Source: a virus
Virus record (IMG/VR): IMGVR_UViG_3300008107_000401
Location: 1 to 38,346 of that record
Reading direction: 5' to 3' (one strand)
DNA length: 38,346 nt
Shown: one piece after another, positions 25,382 to 33,950 of the stretch
Numbering within the stretch: position 1 is the stretch's first letter
Layout: every line of letters begins with the position of its first letter
The notes under the pieces: model-generated
Database searches by the model: none
What the model saw: the letters and a program-made list of their open reading frames with translations, nothing else
Told to the model about the DNA's origin: nothing
Made by a program: the position numbers and the translations under genes

Positions 25382-25988
25382 GACAATCTACCTTACAATC
25401 ATTTACATTATGAACCATTTCAATATGAAGTTGGTTATAAGCAAAGGAAACAGACCCAATTATCTCTGCTCCATCTTGATGTGAATAGCTTATTCCTCCT
25501 AAATTTGTTATAAACGCATCTTCATAAGATATATTCATTAATTTATTATTATATTCGTCCATTATAATTAAATTTAAATTAGTTACATAATCTGAGAACA
25601 TATTTTTCATATCGGATTCACCAATATGTGGAATTTCTTGTGTTGTAACAATGTCGCTTACTGAGTATTTTGAATCATTAAATTGATTTAACCATGACCA
25701 CAATATATAATAATTGTGATATCCATTATCTATAAAAAATTTTACTTCCAATGGACTATAATCTGGTCTTGAAAATGAACTAGTTTTATATGTTTGACCA
25801 CTAAACCCTAGTGAAATTGGTGGAATTATTACATCAGGAACAGATAAACCGAATATACTTAATTCCACTTTATTATCATTAAAATCACTCATTAAAACAG
25901 GATCAATCTTTTGTTTTATACCAACAGGTAATCCAAACAAAAGTGCGAATTTATCATTTCTTGATTTATTTAAAATAGATTGGTTCAT
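25368..25988 (-). CDS. tail-tube-fold protein, gp54/gp19-like
   Basis: This 206-residue protein has the tube-fold pattern: NDKFALLFGLP near the start, a conserved middle EVKFFIDNGYHNYYILWSWL, then LNLIIMDEYNNKLMNISYED AFITNLGG and a final beta strand SVSFAYNQLHIEMV. In T4 the equivalent position next to the hub is held by gp54, the tube initiator, which has a gp19 fold. It is the third tube-like protein of the window and overlaps the gp27-like gene by 14 nt. The exact role (initiator or hub ring) is inferred. Confidence 0.62.
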   Translation of the reverse strand: MNQSILNKSRNDKFALLFGLPVGIKQKIDPVLMSDFNDNKVELSIFGLSVPDVIIPPISLGFSGQTYKTSSFSRPDYSPLEVKFFIDNGYHNYYILWSWLNQFNDSKYSVSDIVTTQEIPHIGESDMKNMFSDYVTNLNLIIMDEYNNKLMNISYEDAFITNLGGISYSHQDGAEIIGSVSFAYNQLHIEMVHNVNDCKVDCHDKI

Positions 25989-25991
25989 TTC

Positions 25992-27830
25992 TTAAAAAAG
26001 GCATATAGGATTTTGTGATTCATCAGAATCTTTATTTTTATTGTCTCCTGTACTATTTATACTTGGATTCCTTTCCCATAGATTGTTAAGCCAAAACATA
26101 AGATCTAATGATTCGTTAGTATCTACACCACCATCTTCATCCATACCTATATAATTCATAGGTCTATGATTGCTTTCTGTTTTTCTATAAACACTTCCTT
26201 TACCAGAAAAAAGAGGACTTTTCTTTAATAAATCTGAATTATTAACAAAAGGTTTTATTAATAAAGGTCTTCCTTGCTCATCTAAATTATTAACATAAAA
26301 ATACTTTTCAACAACAGATGGTTCCAAAATAAACATTGCCCAAATCAACGCAAATACTCTATCATCAAAATCTTCATTTGTTCTTTTACTATATGTATAA
26401 TTTGGATGTTGGATAAAATCATTTATTTCTAGTAATGTATCTAGATCATAAAAGGAAATTGCATTTAAAGAATTAACCCAATATCTAAAATTTGATGTTC
26501 CTCTATATTTTGTATTTGTATGGTTATGAATACCCAATCTATTTTCATTTTTATATTGTTTGCTCATACCTTCACTATAGTATGAAACTATATTTTCATA
26601 GTTATGAATCTTACCTAAAACATCTAATACTTGTTGACCGCTATTATTATTTTCGATCAAGACAGGAGGTCTACCCCAATCATCCAATATACCCATCAAT
26701 CTTGTTCCAAAATGATATGGACTTATTTGATTATTAACATATATAGCAGCTTGTTTTATGGATGTTAAATCAGAAACATTCATTATCTGAACAACAGTAT
26801 TTGACCTACCGATTCCTTCCCCAACATCCACACCTACAACAAAAAAATCATTTTCTTTAGGAAAATCAAATATTTTATAACAACCTTCATCTAAAACTAA
26901 AACAGGTTCTTTACATTTTGTTTTTAATTCCTCTAAAAGTCTTGGATCAACTATAGTTTTTCCTTTTGTAAAAAATTGATTACCAAATTCTTGCTCAAAA
27001 TCAGCTTCTGACCCAAGTTGTTGTATAGTAGAAACTTTCCAAGATTCATCTCTACCAGGAACATCCTGCCAATGAACCATTTCTAGATTCCATTCACTGT
27101 TTGGTTTTTGTGCCTCCTTATATAATTCATAAAATTTATTGTCAGTTCCGTTAGGAGTACTAATAACAATTATTTGAGAATTTTTAGAAGATGAAATAAT
27201 AGGAATAGCTGACTTCCAAAGTTCTTTCATAACCTCATTTGGACAGTGAGCCATTTCGTCTATTAATAAGAGGTTACTTGTAGAACCACGAGGACCAGCA
27301 GATGAAGTTGTACTAACCTGTATTGCCGATCCATTAGCCAAATTAAATCCATTTTTTCTCCAAGATTTAACCGAAGGTTTTAAATAAAGCGGTAATCCTT
27401 CAAATGCCAATCTTATTCTTCCAAATATTTCTTCAGCAGTATCAGCTTTATTTGCAACAATTGTTATTCTTTTATCATCAAAAAAACAAACTAACCAAAG
27501 TGCATACATTGTTATACAAGTACTTTTTCCAACTTGTCTACTAGCACAAACAACATTAAATCTATTTGTTTTAAAAGACTTTAATAATCTTTTTTGAAAT
27601 TTATATAATTCTATTTTTCTTTTTCCTTCATCAAGAGTAACAATATAAAAATGACTTTCAGCAAAATGTAGAATACTTTTTCTACAAAGCTTTAAATCCT
27701 CCTCCATCTCTTTTGTCCATTTTAATGTAGCATTTCCTCTTAAAAGATTCTCATTTCCTTTAAAAAAATCACCATCAACAACCATCTCTTCATTGGTTAT
27801 TTCTATAGGAGGTATTATTTTTTTAGGCAT
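25992..27830 (-). CDS. 17: terminase large subunit, gp17-like
   Basis: This 612-residue packaging motor and nuclease equals T4 gp17 (610) in length. The ATPase has Walker A SRQVGKST (97-104), Walker B LLLIDE (187-192) and a coupling STPNGTDNKFYE. The RNase H-like nuclease has acids D335 (GVDVGEG), E393 (ENNNSGQQV) and D489/D490 (FDDRVFALIWA), all expected positions. It translocates DNA into the prohead and cuts headful lengths. Unusually it lies among baseplate genes (gp53-like before, gp54-like after), rather than next to gp16 and gp18 as in T4. No small subunit is seen. Confidence 0.97.
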   Translation of the reverse strand: MPKKIIPPIEITNEEMVVDGDFFKGNENLLRGNATLKWTKEMEEDLKLCRKSILHFAESHFYIVTLDEGKRKIELYKFQKRLLKSFKTNRFNVVCASRQVGKSTCITMYALWLVCFFDDKRITIVANKADTAEEIFGRIRLAFEGLPLYLKPSVKSWRKNGFNLANGSAIQVSTTSSAGPRGSTSNLLLIDEMAHCPNEVMKELWKSAIPIISSSKNSQIIVISTPNGTDNKFYELYKEAQKPNSEWNLEMVHWQDVPGRDESWKVSTIQQLGSEADFEQEFGNQFFTKGKTIVDPRLLEELKTKCKEPVLVLDEGCYKIFDFPKENDFFVVGVDVGEGIGRSNTVVQIMNVSDLTSIKQAAIYVNNQISPYHFGTRLMGILDDWGRPPVLIENNNSGQQVLDVLGKIHNYENIVSYYSEGMSKQYKNENRLGIHNHTNTKYRGTSNFRYWVNSLNAISFYDLDTLLEINDFIQHPNYTYSKRTNEDFDDRVFALIWAMFILEPSVVEKYFYVNNLDEQGRPLLIKPFVNNSDLLKKSPLFSGKGSVYRKTESNHRPMNYIGMDEDGGVDTNESLDLMFWLNNLWERNPSINSTGDNKNKDSDESQNPICLF

Positions 27831-27831
27831 A

Positions 27832-28182
27832 TTAAAGTATTTGCTTTTTTATTTCATTTAATACTAAACCTACATACTCGCCTTTTAATACTTTCAATAC
27901 GGTTTTTGATTTTAATGGTGTGAATGGATTTATTGTTTCATTATATAAACAAACTAACCACCAAAGATTTAATGTACCATATTTTTTATGAGAAATAGAA
28001 TACCAAGTATCTGTTCCATCTGTTATATATTCCTCCTCTACCTCACTATTATTTGATGGAAATATAGATATATTTTTTAATAAATTAAAAAATCTATAAC
28101 CTTTATCAGTTTCGTATATATTGAAAAAATTTTCAAACTTAAATGAACTATCTGATATTTCTAATATATCTGTTTTTTTCAT
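27832..28182 (-). CDS. 53: baseplate wedge protein, gp53/LysM-like
   Basis: This 116-residue protein carries the gp53/LysM-type signature TWYSISHKKYGTLNLWWLVCLYNE (part), followed by NPF and a basic KVLKGEYVGLVLNEI end. Small phage gp53 relatives with the D-T-W-Y-S-I ... Y-G-x-x-x-L-W-W-L pattern are baseplate wedge parts that hold the ring around the hub. T4 gp53 has 196 residues, so this is a short form. It ends one base before the terminase start. Role is inferred from this pattern and neighbours. Confidence 0.7.
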   Translation of the reverse strand: MKKTDILEISDSSFKFENFFNIYETDKGYRFFNLLKNISIFPSNNSEVEEEYITDGTDTWYSISHKKYGTLNLWWLVCLYNETINPFTPLKSKTVLKVLKGEYVGLVLNEIKKQIL

Positions 28183-28196
28183 AATTTTTTTTTATA

Positions 28197-29240
28197 TTAA
28201 AACTTACCAGTATCTACTATTGGTGTTGTTACTCTATTTACAACTGATCTTAAAGCGGATTCATCTCTACTTATTACTTCAACTTTATTACCACCCATAA
28301 CTTGTTCAAAAATGTTTGTAGATTGTGATATTAGTTCTCTAAGTGTTATTGTAACAGAATATGCTTCGGGTATTAGCAAATTTTGTCCTAAAACTATTTC
28401 ATCTGTTTTTCTAACAGTTCCTATACTTTCTATTTTAAGATCTTCAACAACCGCAATAGGCATATAAAACCCACCAACAGTATCTTTACATGTTACAGTA
28501 TAAACAGAAGGAGGAACATATGTAACCATAGATGTTCTGTTTTTTAAATTTTGAAATGTTATTAGATTTACAAAATCAAAATTTCTTCTGGTAGAAGAAA
28601 CATCAACCGTGTTATATAAAGGAAATTTTATTGTTATAGAGTATTGTTCTGTTTTTGAAAATGTATAAATTGGTTCCATTCCCCAACCTGGAGATACTGA
28701 ACCAGCAACCAAACCAGCAGCAAGACCAATAAGTTTTTCAGAAGAACTAGGATTGCCACTATTGGATGAACTAGTTGCGCTATTTCCATTCATATCATTC
28801 CAAGTATTTCTAATAGCTCTTATAGTTCCACCAGAACCCAATAACCAAGGTAAATGATATAAAAAATTTTTTCCATTGGATGAATCTTCAACTTGATACA
28901 TTACACCATATGGATCAGATAATGCTTCTTTAAAATTACCAGTATTTATAATTCTACTAGCGGTGTCATATATGTTTTCAAGAGTTTTAGCAACTCCAGA
29001 CATAGACAAGGTTCTTTCTTCTAAAGTAATAGTAGGAACTTCTGAGGTATCCAAACCTCTGTTTTTCCAATCAAAATCATTTACAATATCTATTGCTTTT
29101 TTAGGGAAAAGTCTTGTTCTTTTTAATATACTAGATACTGAAACCTTATCAGTCTCCGAAGTACTTACAGTATCATCATCAACAGAAAAAAGTTCACTAT
29201 CTTTTAAATATGATATAGTTTTTAATTCTATTTTTTTCAT
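28197..29240 (-). CDS. 48: baseplate tail-tube cap, gp48-like
   Basis: This 347-residue protein is close to T4 gp48 (364), which caps the baseplate and starts the tube. The N-terminal half is helical and polar, with a Ser/Asn-rich loop near 155-170. The C-terminal half has the tube-fold pattern: YSITIKFPLYNT, then VTYVPPSVYTVTC and QNLLIPEAYSVTITLREL. The PPSVY and PE-x-Y-x-V-x-I-x-L-x-x-L features are characteristic. Its ATG overlaps the stop of the tape measure gene, implying coupled translation. Assignment rests on pattern and order. Confidence 0.68.
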   Translation of the reverse strand: MKKIELKTISYLKDSELFSVDDDTVSTSETDKVSVSSILKRTRLFPKKAIDIVNDFDWKNRGLDTSEVPTITLEERTLSMSGVAKTLENIYDTASRIINTGNFKEALSDPYGVMYQVEDSSNGKNFLYHLPWLLGSGGTIRAIRNTWNDMNGNSATSSSNSGNPSSSEKLIGLAAGLVAGSVSPGWGMEPIYTFSKTEQYSITIKFPLYNTVDVSSTRRNFDFVNLITFQNLKNRTSMVTYVPPSVYTVTCKDTVGGFYMPIAVVEDLKIESIGTVRKTDEIVLGQNLLIPEAYSVTITLRELISQSTNIFEQVMGGNKVEVISRDESALRSVVNRVTTPIVDTGKF

Positions 29241-32182
29241 GTATATGAAGTTCTATTATATGAATTGTTTCTAATGTAATCATACCTTGCCAACATGTTT
29301 TGATCTCTGGTAGAAGACATATCCAATTTGTTTGTTGATTGAGACGTATTGTTATTATTTATAATTGTAGGTGATTGGTTGTTGTTACTCATGTTTTGTT
29401 GTTTTAGTGCCAATGCAGATATTTCATTTGTAACACCTAACATTTTTTCTGTTAATTTTTCTATATTTTTATTAAGTTTATTAAATGTATCATTTATTGG
29501 TCCCTTTTCATTAAAAGATGTTATTTTATCGTCTTTTGGAAGAAAAACAAATTTACCAGAATCAAAATTAGGAGAGGGACTTGGTTGATAAGAAAAGTCT
29601 TTTTGTTTTATTGGTAAATTAAACATATTATTTTCATCAAAATCATTCGCATGAACAGAGTTTGTTAATTGTTCTATCTCCTTTTTTAAAGATGTTATTT
29701 TTTCTAATCTTTTTGGATCTCTTGATCTTTGATTTTGTATTTCTGAAAGTTCTGCTACCTTCTCTTGTAATTTTGATTTTAAAATATCTTTCTCTGATGT
29801 ATCATCACCAGTTGATAAAATATCTTTCTCTGATGTATCATCACCAGTTGAATTTTGAATTGGTTTTCCTTCTCTTAATTCTTTTTGTCTATCGATTTGA
29901 AGTTGTAAATCATGTCTTTCTTTATCAAGATCTTCTAAACTTTTATTTAGTTCTTCTATTTTTTTATTTTTTGAACTTGCTTCTGACCTATCTCTAACTG
30001 GTAGTTGTTCAACAGAAGCCTTATCAGCTTCTATTTTTTTTCTCCTAGACATAATATCTTTATCTTGTTCTATTAATTTGTCTTCTTCTTCCTTATTATA
30101 TTTTGTTGGAAGATTTTCTATTATTTTTTGTGTGTTAGGAGTCTTAAATGATTTAGATGCGTCTAATGTTGGAACATTTTTTGTATCTAAATTTAATGCT
30201 TTTCCTATTGATTCAAACATTCCACCAATTAAAGGAATATTTGATAATGTTTTAAATGCTCTAGGCATATCACCCATAAAAACAGCTTCTATACCATCAT
30301 ATAAATCAAAAAAAGCTTTCATAACAGGTGTTTCTTTAACCCATTCCCAAACTTTAGAGAACCAATCACCAACAGCTTCAAATCTTGTTTTTCCTGATTC
30401 TGTTTTTGTAGACATTAAAGTGTTTAACAAATCCACACCTATAGAAAGCCCAGTTCCAACACCGGGAAACAAATTAGCAATACCAGAAACAAGATCTAAA
30501 GAACCTGACATTATATTACCATTATTAAAATTATCCCATGCATCGGCAAAACTTAATAAACTTCCAAGTAAAGGTAATCTTTTAAAGAATGGTTTACCAA
30601 GTTTTGTAGTAAATTTTAAGGCTTTGAGTGCCATTTTAGCAAAATCAAATCCGGTCTGTTGAACTCCACTTTCTTTTGCTTCTTGTGTTCCAATAATAGA
30701 ACTTAAAATATCTAAACCTATGGATATAGGTAATCCAACACCAGGTACAAAAGCAGCAATACCAGAAGCAAGATCCAATGTACCACCTAAAATATTATTT
30801 TGTTGATATTTTTCCCATGCATTAGAAAAATTAAATAAAGATCCTATAAATGGAATTCGTTTTAAAACCGGTCCACCCATTAATTTAGCATAAACACCAA
30901 CAGCTTTTGTTAACATTCCCGCCACATTTAATGTTTTCTGTATTAATTCTTTTTTTTCTTCAGGACTTTTAAAGTCTATAATAGCATTCATAACACTAAG
31001 ACCTATGGAAAGCCCCGTTCCTATACCTGGAACAAAAGCAGCCAATCCTGCACCAATATCAATAATACCCTGAGCATATTCACCCTCCTTGAAACGACCC
31101 CATGCATCTGAAAAACTAATAATAGAACCAATTAAGGGAATTGCTTTCAATGCTGTTTTTGATAATCCCTTAAATAAAAGAGATCCTCCGGTTTTTAATG
31201 CATTCCCTAAACCCTTTCCTATAGTGCTTCCTACTGCGTTATCAGCGGCACTAGCACCTATACCCAAAAGATTATCAAATATACCACCAAATATTTTTAT
31301 AGCACCACTAGCAAAATCATCAGCAACTTTACCAAGCAAAGACCCCAACGTTTGAAAGGTTTTCCCTACGGTTACTTGAAGACCACCGACTGATAAAAAT
31401 TTTCCTAATGCATTTATAGTACCTTGAAATTGGTCAAATACTTCTGCTGCTTTATCACCGAATTTTTCACCTATATATTTCTTAATTTCAGGCCAAAACA
31501 TACCAGCAAGTGCAGATGCGCCACCAATAGCAGCGAACATAAGAGGCAAAGACTTGGCCAAATCTAGTATATTATCTAAAAAACTGCCTTGTTTTGTTTG
31601 TCCAATGTTTAATTTTTTTAAATTCTCTGCATTATCATTTGATAATTTGTTTATCCATTTTTCTATCAAACTTATAGTTGGTAAACTGAAAGAAATAATA
31701 GTTTCTGGTGTTTTTTTCTCTATTAATTTCTCTTCTGTGGGAGAATCAGATTCACTTAAAACATTTTGATAGCTTAACTGGTCATTATTGTTTTGAGTAA
31801 TTGGATTTTGTCGAATATTTTCAGATTTATTTTGATTAGAATAAACATTTTTAATTTCTTCTATAGTATTATTAAACTTTTTGTTGTTGTTGTTAACAAT
31901 ATTTTTTGTTTCTTCTTCAAAAGCAGAGAAAAATTTATCAATTTTATTAAAAACATCTGAGGTTTTTAATGCATTTTTATCAATATCTTTGCTTAATTTT
32001 TCCCAAGATTTTAATAATGGTATCAAATATTTTCTTTTAAATTCCTTTTGAATAGATAAAACTTCTGGATCATTTTTTGTTAAAAAATCAAAAAATGAGT
32101 TAAGAATGGTTGATGGATTTTTTAAATTATCACCAAAAACCTTTTGAATTTCAGAAACTACTCCTGCTACATCTGTTGCCAT
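29237..32182 (-). CDS. tail tape measure protein
   Basis: This 981-residue protein has a helical N-terminus with many Lys/Asn, then a hydrophobic central region with Gly/Ala-rich segments and three copies of an about 94-residue module (near 345-405, 440-500 and 533-592), each with A/R-I/L-P-L-I-G-S, a D-A-W or N-A-W, and a GIG/GVG-T/L-G-L-S-I-G stretch. The C-terminal third is coiled-coil-like (KIEELNKSLEDLDKERHDLQ) with a duplicated TGDDTSEKDIL. This length, repetition and position between the tail chaperones and the tube cap fit a tape measure. At about 1.5 angstrom per residue it would set a tail near 150 nm. Confidence 0.85.
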   Translation of the reverse strand: MATDVAGVVSEIQKVFGDNLKNPSTILNSFFDFLTKNDPEVLSIQKEFKRKYLIPLLKSWEKLSKDIDKNALKTSDVFNKIDKFFSAFEEETKNIVNNNNKKFNNTIEEIKNVYSNQNKSENIRQNPITQNNNDQLSYQNVLSESDSPTEEKLIEKKTPETIISFSLPTISLIEKWINKLSNDNAENLKKLNIGQTKQGSFLDNILDLAKSLPLMFAAIGGASALAGMFWPEIKKYIGEKFGDKAAEVFDQFQGTINALGKFLSVGGLQVTVGKTFQTLGSLLGKVADDFASGAIKIFGGIFDNLLGIGASAADNAVGSTIGKGLGNALKTGGSLLFKGLSKTALKAIPLIGSIISFSDAWGRFKEGEYAQGIIDIGAGLAAFVPGIGTGLSIGLSVMNAIIDFKSPEEKKELIQKTLNVAGMLTKAVGVYAKLMGGPVLKRIPFIGSLFNFSNAWEKYQQNNILGGTLDLASGIAAFVPGVGLPISIGLDILSSIIGTQEAKESGVQQTGFDFAKMALKALKFTTKLGKPFFKRLPLLGSLLSFADAWDNFNNGNIMSGSLDLVSGIANLFPGVGTGLSIGVDLLNTLMSTKTESGKTRFEAVGDWFSKVWEWVKETPVMKAFFDLYDGIEAVFMGDMPRAFKTLSNIPLIGGMFESIGKALNLDTKNVPTLDASKSFKTPNTQKIIENLPTKYNKEEEDKLIEQDKDIMSRRKKIEADKASVEQLPVRDRSEASSKNKKIEELNKSLEDLDKERHDLQLQIDRQKELREGKPIQNSTGDDTSEKDILSTGDDTSEKDILKSKLQEKVAELSEIQNQRSRDPKRLEKITSLKKEIEQLTNSVHANDFDENNMFNLPIKQKDFSYQPSPSPNFDSGKFVFLPKDDKITSFNEKGPINDTFNKLNKNIEKLTEKMLGVTNEISALALKQQNMSNNNQSPTIINNNNTSQSTNKLDMSSTRDQNMLARYDYIRNNSYNRTSYT
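29781..29852 (-). repeat. 36-bp tandem duplication in the tape measure gene
   Basis: Two units, 29781-29816 and 29817-29852, are identical except for the last base. They encode the 12-residue segment STGDDTSEKDIL twice in frame. The near-identity at DNA level points to a recent slippage or duplication, unlike the older hydrophobic repeats of the same gene. Confidence 0.95.
30407..31150 (-). repeat. three diverged copies of a hydrophobic tape-measure module
   Basis: Residues 345-592 contain three modules of about 94 residues that align over IPLIGSIISFSDAW, IPFIGSLFNFSNAW and LPLLGSLLSFADAW, then a polar spacer and FVPGIGTGLSIGL, FVPGVGLPISIGL and FPGVGTGLSIGV. Divergence is too high for recent duplication, so the repeats have been kept under selection. 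Confidence 0.88.
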
Positions 32183-32187
32183 AATAC

Positions 32188-32195
32188 TATTTATG
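32188..32195 (-). promoter_or_regulatory. T4-late-type promoter box before the tape measure gene
   Basis: CATAAATA on the minus strand lies 5 nt before the tape measure ATG. It matches NATAAATA, the T4-like late box. The predicted transcript would start at or near the ATG. Confidence 0.4.
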
Positions 32196-32217
32196 GCTAA
32201 ATATTAAAATTAAACAA

Positions 32218-33033
32218 TTACATTAAGAACAATAAGTTGTCTAATGTTATTGTTTTCTTGTAATTTCCTTCTTTAGATGGAACTTCTAAGATATTATCTA
32301 ATGTTTTTTTCCAATCAGATATCTTTTCTAATATGTTTTGTGTTAAATCTGCTGTTAAAACCTCGCAAATTTTAATTCTTTGATTAATTGTAAAGTTTTT
32401 AAAATCAATTTCTTGTGAATTAAAAGTAATTTTACTAATAAATTTTGATACTTCACCAATAAAGACATCAGACAAAACAGTTCCCATTTCGTTGATATTC
32501 TTGATATTTTCCATTTTTTTGGTTGTTTTAGTGATTTCTGATTCGTATTTTGCTTCCAAAGACATACTAGGAACAGTTAATTCAACATTTAGAATAGAAT
32601 CATTTTTAACTATATTAAAACTTTCAGATACAGGATGATTATATGTTTTAATTTTTTCTATAATAGGTGAAATATCTATATTTTCCGTATATACAGGATT
32701 TTCATTAAAAATAACATTTAAACTTTTTGATATTTTTGACCTTAAAAAAAGACCAATAGCAATTTTATCATATATAGTAAAATTATCTGCATTAATATTT
32801 TCTGTTATTAAATTTTCTTTTATAATATCTAAAAAAACTCTTGAAAATTCAGTTTTATAAACAGAAGTATCTGTTACTGTTTCTAGTAATTTTTTTTGTT
32901 GTCTTGTATTAAGTTCTTTAAATTGTACATTTTGATTCAAAGAAGGTATTTTTACATCTATTACAAATGTATTAGTTAAAGATGTTAATTCATTTAGTAA
33001 TTCGTTGAATGAAATATTTGTATTATCGCTCAT
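32218..33033 (-). CDS. tail assembly chaperone, gp26-like
   Basis: This 271-residue protein shows the T4 gp26/gp51-type pattern: VKIPSLNQNVQFKELNTRQQKKLL (part) near the start, where L-N/T-x-x-Q-x-x-L-L is the marker, then FLDIIKENL, a DK-x-x-I-G-L-FLRSKISKSL segment, and a later set of acidic strands. A second similar motif, IDFKNFTINQRIKICEVL, occurs in the C-terminal half. Position directly before the tape measure gene supports a chaperone that keeps the tape measure soluble. T4 gp26 is listed as a hub component, so a virion role is also possible. No Shine-Dalgarno sequence is seen. Confidence 0.65.
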   Translation of the reverse strand: MSDNTNISFNELLNELTSLTNTFVIDVKIPSLNQNVQFKELNTRQQKKLLETVTDTSVYKTEFSRVFLDIIKENLITENINADNFTIYDKIAIGLFLRSKISKSLNVIFNENPVYTENIDISPIIEKIKTYNHPVSESFNIVKNDSILNVELTVPSMSLEAKYESEITKTTKKMENIKNINEMGTVLSDVFIGEVSKFISKITFNSQEIDFKNFTINQRIKICEVLTADLTQNILEKISDWKKTLDNILEVPSKEGNYKKTITLDNLLFLM

Positions 33034-33050
33034 TTTATTATTTAATTAAT

Positions 33051-33071
33051 AAAAAAACTTGAAAATCAAGT
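33051..33071 (-). terminator. weak hairpin-plus-T terminator between the two chaperone genes
   Basis: On the minus strand a 6-bp stem (ACTTGA with TCAAGT), TTT loop, is followed by six T. The stem overlaps the TGA stop of the upstream gene. With only two G-C pairs, termination would be partial, giving lower expression of the downstream chaperone and tape measure. A late box at the tape measure gene would restore it. Confidence 0.4.
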
Positions 33072-33944
33072 AGATTGTTCTTTTGCTGATTGTATAAGAT
33101 AATTTATGTAATTATTTTTTTGTCGAGGTGTCATATTATATATTTCATTCATATCAAAATTAAACTTTTTAAGAAAACAAACCTCTGCTATTTCCGAGTC
33201 TTCACTTCCAGCAAATAAAAATCTTATAATATCTTGTATTGTTGCATTATAAAATTCTAACTTGTATTGATTAAAATCTTCTAAACCAAACAAAGTCATT
33301 TCTGACAATTCTTTTAAAAGAGATAATATATTTGTTTGTAAAATATTTTGAATAGAAATAGGTAAAGAATCTATCAATTCTTTTTTTTGTTCAAAATTAA
33401 GATTTTTAAAATCAAAAGTTTTATTTTTTATAACAATATTATCAACAAATAAAGGAATAGAATTAATAAATTTGTTGAATTGATCATCTTCTATTGAATT
33501 TAGAAAAAAAATCTCATGATTTAATAATGGCCAACATAATGACAATTCAATATCATCTAATTTTATATTTTTATAATTTTGTATTATATTTGTTGATTCA
33601 AAAACATTTGCCATTAAATCATAAAAATTTATATTTATTTTTACATTTTGATCATTTTTTTTTCCAGCTTCCAGTTCAACATTTGCTGATATAGACAATG
33701 ATCTTAATCTTATACAAAACATTAAAAATTCTAAAATATTAAGATTGTATATATTATCCTTTTCCTTTATACAATCTTTTAGTATATTAACGAGTTGAAT
33801 ATGATACTCTGATCTATTTTCAGAAGAAGCTGGAAAAATATTATTTATTTTTATTAATGAATGACATTGCTCACATGTTAATTCTTTAAAATTTAATACT
33901 GTATTTGTAAATGGAAATTGAAGTGTATGAATATAATAAGACAT
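33066..33944 (-). CDS. second tail assembly chaperone-like protein (gp26/gp51 family)
   Basis: This 292-residue protein shares the layout of the next gene: LQFPFTNTVLNFKELTCEQC near the start, NILEFLMFCIRLRSLSI (part) in the middle, then IDDQF-like acidic segments, and a second motif DFKNLNFEQKKELIDSLP (190s). The two genes therefore look like paralogues with low identity, as in T4 gp26 and gp51. A conserved CEQC near residue 24 is an odd detail. It starts 6 nt after the preceding gene, and a weak terminator lies at its end. Function as a tail or hub assembly helper is inferred. Confidence 0.62.
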   Translation of the reverse strand: MSYYIHTLQFPFTNTVLNFKELTCEQCHSLIKINNIFPASSENRSEYHIQLVNILKDCIKEKDNIYNLNILEFLMFCIRLRSLSISANVELEAGKKNDQNVKININFYDLMANVFESTNIIQNYKNIKLDDIELSLCWPLLNHEIFFLNSIEDDQFNKFINSIPLFVDNIVIKNKTFDFKNLNFEQKKELIDSLPISIQNILQTNILSLLKELSEMTLFGLEDFNQYKLEFYNATIQDIIRFLFAGSEDSEIAEVCFLKKFNFDMNEIYNMTPRQKNNYINYLIQSAKEQST

Positions 33945-33950
33945 AATTTA

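Noticed and set aside
30078-30662. 194-codon plus-strand open frame
   Set aside because: It is antisense to the tape measure repeats, has no upstream signals and no recognisable domain.
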